Source: a virus. From it: a stretch of DNA of 41,444 bases. Each line of letters opens with the position of its first letter. The stretch's first letter is position 1. Below the pieces are notes generated by a model that did not search any database, was not told the origin of the DNA, and worked only from the letters and a program-made list of their open reading frames with translations. The DNA is taken from positions 1 through 41,444 of IMG/VR virus record IMGVR_UViG_3300049043_000004; one strand, given 5' to 3'. Of this stretch, positions 36,904 through 41,444 are shown one piece after another. Position numbers and translations under genes: made by a program.

Positions 36904-38387
36904 TGGCAGTACCGGTCTCAGCGCTGCAGGAGATTAACCCTGGCGCCGTCATTGAACTATTCGAACTGGAGCTGAACACCACGCAGCATGGTGTTGCAGA
37001 TGTCTATCGGTTCCATTCAGGTATCAACCTGCAAGCCGGTGGCCTGCTAATCGCAGAAGACAGTGACCTGCTGCTTTTTGAGAATGGCGACATGATCGCC
37101 CAAGAGATTGGCGGCTTGCTTTGGAATGGCAGCACCTACTCATGGTTTCCGATCCAAGCTGATGGCTTTGAACTGACTGGCAACGGTCAACTGCCGCGGC
37201 CAACGCTGCGGATGAGCAACCTGCTCGGTACGATCACCGGTCTGATCCTGTCCCTACCACGTGGCATCGAAGGCGCCAAGGTGACGCGTATCCGTACGCT
37301 GGGACGTTACCTAGATGCAGGCAACTTCCCTGGTGGCATCAGTCCATACAGCCCCGACCCGACGGCAGAGTTTCCGCGGCAGGTATTTTACATTGATCGC
37401 AAAGCAGCTGAGACTAGGGATGTCGTTGAGTTTGAGCTAGCCAGTGCGTTTGACCTGTTTGGTGTGCGCGGACCAAAGCGGCAATGCCTTAGTGCGTTCT
37501 GCCAATGGGAATACCGCTCGACAGAATGCGGCTATAGCGGTGATCTGTATTTTGATGAAGATGACACATCGGTTGCCACGCTGGCAGAGGACGTTTGCGG
37601 CAAACGGCTGAGCAGTTGTGAACGGCGGTTTGCGCAGATCATCGGCACCGGCACTGTCACCAACGGCAGCAACCAGCTGGTCCTTGAATCGGCGGTCAAT
37701 GTGACGGCTGGAATGCCAATCAAGGGCTTTGGTGTACCAAACGGCACTACCGTATCCAGCGTTGCAGGTGCCACCATCACGATGAGTGCCAATGCAACAG
37801 CGACGACCACCATCAGCAAGACCGGCACATTAAGTACCAACCGCACCACCATCACTGGCATCAATACCAGCGGTCTGGCGGCTGGAATGACCATCACCGG
37901 CGGCGGCATCCCGGCAGGTGAGTCAGTGACGGTTGAGTCTGTTGGCGCTACCACTGTCACGTTAAGCCAGCAACTGCCATGGCTGAATGTGGCAACATTG
38001 ATCACGACCAAGGCCAGCAGCTACCTGAAGCAGCAAGCATTTGGCTACGCTGCCAACCCACGTGATCCAGATCCTGTCGGCAATGTGATCGTGGTACCTG
38101 ATACGACAAGCGTTGCATTGGGTCAGTACGTCATCGGTCCTACCGTTGCAGAATCCGACACTGCAACAGTGTCAGGCATTCTTGGCAACAGTGGCACCGT
38201 TAAGCGCCTGCTGCTATCGTTCAATGCCAAAATTGCTAACAGTACAGGTAGCTATAGTTTCTACGAAGTGCAAACTCAGCCATCTGCAACTTATACATTC
38301 ACAGCACCTGACCGGATCTATGTATTCCGCACAGATGGCATTCTGAACTTTGGGTCATTCCCTGGTGTAAGCAGTTATGTGGCGTGA
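36903..38387 (+). CDS. L: Minor tail protein L-like with an unusual inserted beta domain
   Basis: A 494-residue protein, roughly double lambda L. Residues 1-245 are the standard L protein. Four cysteines at 200, 209, 232 and 239 (spacing 9, 23, 7) match the iron-sulphur ligands of lambda L as I recall them. The end of the canonical protein (LNFGSFPGV) is near the C-terminus. Between them about 235 residues are inserted: repeated units GTGTVTNGSNQLVLESAVNV, AGMPIKGFGVPNGTTVSSVA and TTITGINTSGLAAGMTITGG, then a domain ending YTFTAPDRIYVFRTDG. The insertion is probably beta-sandwich, surface-exposed. Confidence 0.85.
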   Translation: MAVPVSALQEINPGAVIELFELELNTTQHGVADVYRFHSGINLQAGGLLIAEDSDLLLFENGDMIAQEIGGLLWNGSTYSWFPIQADGFELTGNGQLPRPTLRMSNLLGTITGLILSLPRGIEGAKVTRIRTLGRYLDAGNFPGGISPYSPDPTAEFPRQVFYIDRKAAETRDVVEFELASAFDLFGVRGPKRQCLSAFCQWEYRSTECGYSGDLYFDEDDTSVATLAEDVCGKRLSSCERRFAQIIGTGTVTNGSNQLVLESAVNVTAGMPIKGFGVPNGTTVSSVAGATITMSANATATTTISKTGTLSTNRTTITGINTSGLAAGMTITGGGIPAGESVTVESVGATTVTLSQQLPWLNVATLITTKASSYLKQQAFGYAANPRDPDPVGNVIVVPDTTSVALGQYVIGPTVAESDTATVSGILGNSGTVKRLLLSFNAKIANSTGSYSFYEVQTQPSATYTFTAPDRIYVFRTDGILNFGSFPGVSSYVA

Positions 38388-38718
38388 TCAAGCTATGCTG
38401 CACGCCAAGCAGCAGGATCCAAAGGAATCATGTGGTTTGCTCGTTCAATTGAATCCAGATGATCAATTGACCTATTGGCCCTGTATAAACCTAGCCAACA
38501 GCGGCCAGGAGTTTGTGCTAAACCCACTCGACTATGCAGCAGCAGAAGATGCTGGCGTGGTGCTGGCCGTCATCCACAGCCACCCAGCTGGGTCGTTGCA
38601 GCCGTCTAGAATGGACATCAGAGGCATCAAATTGAGCGGCCTTAGCTGGTTTATCATTGATCCACGCACCGAGCAATGGTCTGATGAATACCATCCGAGT
38701 GTATGGGCCACTAGCTGA
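38377..38718 (+). CDS. K: K-like protein: JAB/MPN-domain peptidase without the NlpC domain
   Basis: A 113-residue protein. The first Glu in QDPKESCGLL and the metal motif HSHPAGSLQPSRMD give a complete JAMM site (Glu, His-x-His-Pro, Ser-x2-Asp). In lambda and relatives, K is a JAB domain fused to an NlpC/P60 peptidase. Here the protein ends after the JAB domain and no NlpC/P60 Cys is seen in the window. Its start overlaps the L gene by 11 bases and the I gene starts inside it. Known: K takes part in tail tip maturation. Confidence 0.85.
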   Translation: MWRDQAMLHAKQQDPKESCGLLVQLNPDDQLTYWPCINLANSGQEFVLNPLDYAAAEDAGVVLAVIHSHPAGSLQPSRMDIRGIKLSGLSWFIIDPRTEQWSDEYHPSVWATS

Positions 38719-39235
38719 GTTCCTTGGTCATCGTGTCTTTGAGGCTGCTGTTGATACTGCCTTTGAAGCACTGCGGTTCCTTCATGCCAACTTTCCTGGA
38801 TTGCGCCAACACCTAGCAAACCAGCGATACTGCATTGCAGTTGGCGATCACCTGCTATCTGCCGATGAGCTAAGCCATCCGATTGGCTGCCAAGAGCTGC
38901 GGATCATCCCTGCATTCAGTGGTGAGATATTTGATGCCATTGCTGCTGTCGCTAGTGCTGCGGTCAGTGCAGTAACAGCAGTAGCACCAACGGTGCTGGC
39001 CATTGGTGTTTCTGTCGGTCTTCAGTACCTGTCAAACCAGCTGCAAAGCAAAACACCGCAAGTTGGTGTGTCCGCGTCGTCCAGTGCACAAAATGATCCA
39101 CGGCTGAACTTTAGTTTCAACGGCGTGCAAAATACAGCAAGAGCTGGCGTGCCAGTGCCGATCGTCTACGGCGAGGTGATTACCGGTTCAGTTGTAGTCA
39201 GCGCTGGCATCGATACTGTGCAGGTGAAAGCATGA
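38684..39235 (+). CDS. I: Tail assembly protein I-like
   Basis: A 183-residue protein from ATG 38684, inside the end of K (35-base overlap). The N-terminal domain MNTIRVYGPLAEFLGHRVFE is ubiquitin-like (beta-grasp), with FEALRFLHANFPGLRQHL. Then comes RIIPAFSGE, a hydrophobic segment (AAVASAAVSAVTAVAPTVLA) and a C-terminal part FNGVQNTARAGVPVPIVYGE that is typical of lambda I. An upstream ATG at 38657 is possible but sits further into K. It precedes J by four bases of overlap (ATGA). Confidence 0.85.
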   Translation: MNTIRVYGPLAEFLGHRVFEAAVDTAFEALRFLHANFPGLRQHLANQRYCIAVGDHLLSADELSHPIGCQELRIIPAFSGEIFDAIAAVASAAVSAVTAVAPTVLAIGVSVGLQYLSNQLQSKTPQVGVSASSSAQNDPRLNFSFNGVQNTARAGVPVPIVYGEVITGSVVVSAGIDTVQVKA

Positions 39236-41444
39236 CACTGCAATCGACGCAATATACACAAATCGTTGATCTGATCAGCGAAGGCGAGATTGACGGACTC
39301 GTTAATGGCGAACAGTCTATCTTCCTTGACAATACACCACTGCGAGACGCAAGCAATCGCCTTAATTTCCAAGGCGTTGAAGTAGACGCAAGCTGCAAAG
39401 GTACGCAAGCTCAGTCACCGCTGAAGTACGGCGACACCATCTCAGAAGAACGAACAGTTGGCGTTACTGTTGATCAAACCAATCCAGTCGTGCGCACCAT
39501 TGCAGATAACAACGTAGACGCGGTGCGGATTACGTTACAGTTTCCAGTTCTGTATAGCGATAATGGCAACAAGGGCACAAAGGTGCAAATCCAAATCTCA
39601 AGGCGCTATAGCGGTGGTTCATACGAAGTCATTCACAGCGACACTGTTGATGGCAAATCACTGGATCCATACAACCGCGACTATCAAGTCAATCTAGACG
39701 GCGCGTTTCCAGTTGACATCAAAGTAACCCGCGTTACAGCAGATTCAACCAATGCAAAGGTGCAAGACAGGTTCAACTGGGCATCATACACAAAGATTAT
39801 CTATGGCCGGTTGCGTTACCCAAATAGTGCTGTTGTTGGTTTGCGATTAGATGCAAAACAGATCGGCAGTATCCCCAAACGCAGCTACCGCATCCGTGGC
39901 ATCAAAGTAGCAATCCCTGCAGGCACTACCGTCGACTCAGGCACCGGAAGAGTTGTCTACCCAGCAGGTTTTGTATGGAGCGGCAATTTCAGCGCTACAA
40001 AGCAATGGACCAATGATCCGGCCTGGGTGCTGTGGGATTTGCTGGTTAATACCCGATACGGGTTTGGTGATCACATCCAACCATCACAACTGGACAAGTG
40101 GTCATTTTTTACCGCATCGCAGTATTGCAGCGCATTAGTGCCAGATGGCTTTGGTGGCACTGAACCGCGCTTCAGTTGTAACGTCAACATTCAATCAGCA
40201 GATGACGCTTACAAGTTGATCAGTGATATGTGTTCTGTATTTCGGGCCATGCCGTACTGGTCCGAAGGTGTGCTCAGCATTGCGCAGGATGCACCAGATT
40301 CCGTTGCACACCTGTTCACGGTGGCTAATGTTACGCAGGATGGGTTCTCCTATCAAGGCAGCAGCCTGAAAGGTAGGCCAACTGTTGCGATCGTGTCCTA
40401 TTTTGACATGAACACCCGCGACATTGCGCAAGAGGTGATTGAGGACCAGGATGGCATTCAGCGCTATGGCATCCAAACGGCTGAGATCCAAGCATTTGCC
40501 TGCACCAGTCGTGGGCAAGCGCATCGACTAGGCGAATGGCTGTTGTATTCCAATCGATACGAGACAGAAGTCATCACGTTTAGCGCATCGCTTGATGCTG
40601 GTGTGGTACTAGCACCTGGGCAAATCATTGAGGTGTCTGATCCGACCAGAAGCGGCCAACGTCGCGGCGGACGGATCACAACCGCAACAACAACCGCCGT
40701 CACTGTGGACACCGCCACCGGCTTGGTGCTTGGTACCAGTCCAACGCTGTCAGTGATCCTGCCAGACGGCACAGTGGAATCCAAGACCGTGTCATCAATT
40801 GTCGGCAATGTGATCACGGTCAGCAGTGCATACTCTGCTGCGCCCAACCCGAACAGCGTTTGGGTATATCAAACCCAAGATCTAGAGGCATCAACTTGGC
40901 GAGTTGTCAGCATTGCCGAGTCAGAGCAGGCTGTTTATACGATCAGCGCAGTTGCTTACAACAGCAGCAAGTATGACTACATCGAACGTGATGTACCACT
41001 GCAGTTTAGGGACATCACCAATTTGAACGAAGTGCCATCTGCTCCCAACGGGTTGACGCTGCAAGAACGCGTATTTGAAAGCAATGGCATCGTCTTGGCT
41101 CAACTGCAAGTGTCATGGGCAGCAGTGACTGGCATTGACATCTACCGCGTACGCTGGCGTGTTGACGATGGCAACTGGGTTGAGACAGATCAAGAGACCG
41201 TTGCATACGAAATCGACATTGCTGTTGCCGGCCTGTATCAAGTCGAAGTTTACAGCGTTGATCCGGTAAACCGGCGGCTTTCGGCAACAGCAGCAACTGG
41301 ATCAGTTGAAGCAGTTGGTAAAACCGCAGCACCGGCATCACCGACTGGCTTGAGCCTGGTGGCGATCGATGAGGCATCAGCGGTCATTAGCTGGGACCGC
41401 AGCCAAGAGCTGGACGTGATCCTGAACGGCAAGGTGCTTATTCG
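39232..41444 (+). CDS. J: Tail tip/host-specificity protein J, N-terminal and middle part (runs off the right edge)
   Basis: The first 737 residues of J. It starts MTLQSTQYTQIVDLISEGEI, DGLVNGEQSIFLDNTPLRDA, then VRRLNFQGVEV-like and the domain II/III patterns TVGVTVDQTNPVVRTIADNN, DAVRITLQFPVLYSDNG, KRSYRIRGIKVAIPAGTTVD, AWVLWDLLVNTRYGFGDHIQ, YKLISDMCSVFRAMPYWSEG and GQAHRLGEWLLYSNRYETEV. After residue ~590 fibronectin type III-like domains begin. The gene ends two bases into a codon at the window end and the remaining 319 residues are at 1-961. The whole protein would be about 1057 residues. Confidence 0.9.
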   Translation, partial: MTLQSTQYTQIVDLISEGEIDGLVNGEQSIFLDNTPLRDASNRLNFQGVEVDASCKGTQAQSPLKYGDTISEERTVGVTVDQTNPVVRTIADNNVDAVRITLQFPVLYSDNGNKGTKVQIQISRRYSGGSYEVIHSDTVDGKSLDPYNRDYQVNLDGAFPVDIKVTRVTADSTNAKVQDRFNWASYTKIIYGRLRYPNSAVVGLRLDAKQIGSIPKRSYRIRGIKVAIPAGTTVDSGTGRVVYPAGFVWSGNFSATKQWTNDPAWVLWDLLVNTRYGFGDHIQPSQLDKWSFFTASQYCSALVPDGFGGTEPRFSCNVNIQSADDAYKLISDMCSVFRAMPYWSEGVLSIAQDAPDSVAHLFTVANVTQDGFSYQGSSLKGRPTVAIVSYFDMNTRDIAQEVIEDQDGIQRYGIQTAEIQAFACTSRGQAHRLGEWLLYSNRYETEVITFSASLDAGVVLAPGQIIEVSDPTRSGQRRGGRITTATTTAVTVDTATGLVLGTSPTLSVILPDGTVESKTVSSIVGNVITVSSAYSAAPNPNSVWVYQTQDLEASTWRVVSIAESEQAVYTISAVAYNSSKYDYIERDVPLQFRDITNLNEVPSAPNGLTLQERVFESNGIVLAQLQVSWAAVTGIDIYRVRWRVDDGNWVETDQETVAYEIDIAVAGLYQVEVYSVDPVNRRLSATAATGSVEAVGKTAAPASPTGLSLVAIDEASAVISWDRSQELDVILNGKVLI

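Noticed and set aside
1-41444. CRISPR array, tRNA genes, insertion sequences and integrase
   Set aside because: I found no regularly spaced repeats with spacers, no cloverleaf-like element, no transposase and no tyrosine or serine recombinase motifs; a temperate life cycle with integration is therefore not supported by this window.

Overview
The window looks like an essentially complete genome of a long-tailed (siphovirus-type, lambda-like) phage of a freshwater cyanobacterium of the Synechococcus/Cyanobium kind. The virion genes follow the order terminase, portal, Mu F-like protein, scaffold, capsid, connectors, tail tube, G/GT chaperone, tape measure, M, L, K, I, J, fibres and lysis. The host guess rests on a cyanobacterial-style group 2 sigma factor, at least seven copies of the cyanobacterial HIP1 octamer GCGATCGC (about 0.6 expected by chance), and a DnaA-box-like TTTTCCACA. 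I see no integrase, tRNA, CRISPR array or transposon. The two window ends fall inside one gene (J) and join in frame, so the sequence is probably a circular or circularly permuted genome cut in J.

Layout. Bases 1-5514 (+): end of J, two fibre genes, two small membrane proteins, a two-domain endolysin and an HNH nuclease. Bases 5574-18237 (almost all -): a long early region. Read in its own direction it starts at 18237 with two unknown proteins, then DNA-binding proteins, a helicase with a VRR-NUC nuclease, a gene-poor control region (13.62-14.0 kb), small zinc-ribbon genes, a lambda-style exonuclease/Bet/SSB recombination set, an RlpA-like secreted protein, many small unknowns, DUF3310, an NrdR-like zinc ribbon, a dCTP deaminase and a sigma-70 factor. 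Bases 18387-41444 (+): a ribbon-helix-helix (RHH) regulator, a primase-helicase, a 250-bp array of 7-bp repeats, a second RHH protein, a phage DNA polymerase III beta clamp, then packaging, head and tail genes.

How it works together. A divergent control region at 18.24-18.39 kb probably fires the leftward early operon and the rightward replication and virion operon. Replication seems to use a phage primase-helicase, SSB and clamp with a host polymerase, since no polymerase gene is visible. The repeat array at 21.03-21.27 kb is the best origin or partition-like candidate. The sigma factor at the far end of the leftward region could redirect host RNA polymerase later. Exo, Bet and SSB would supply recombination.

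Caution. At least twelve single-base indels interrupt otherwise well-conserved genes: six in one fibre gene (2.04-2.64 kb), five in the early operon (14.2-16.9 kb) and one in the tape measure gene. Most lie in short runs of one base. I think sequencing or assembly error is more likely than real decay. Separately, the tail-assembly chaperone has a true programmed -1 frameshift signal.
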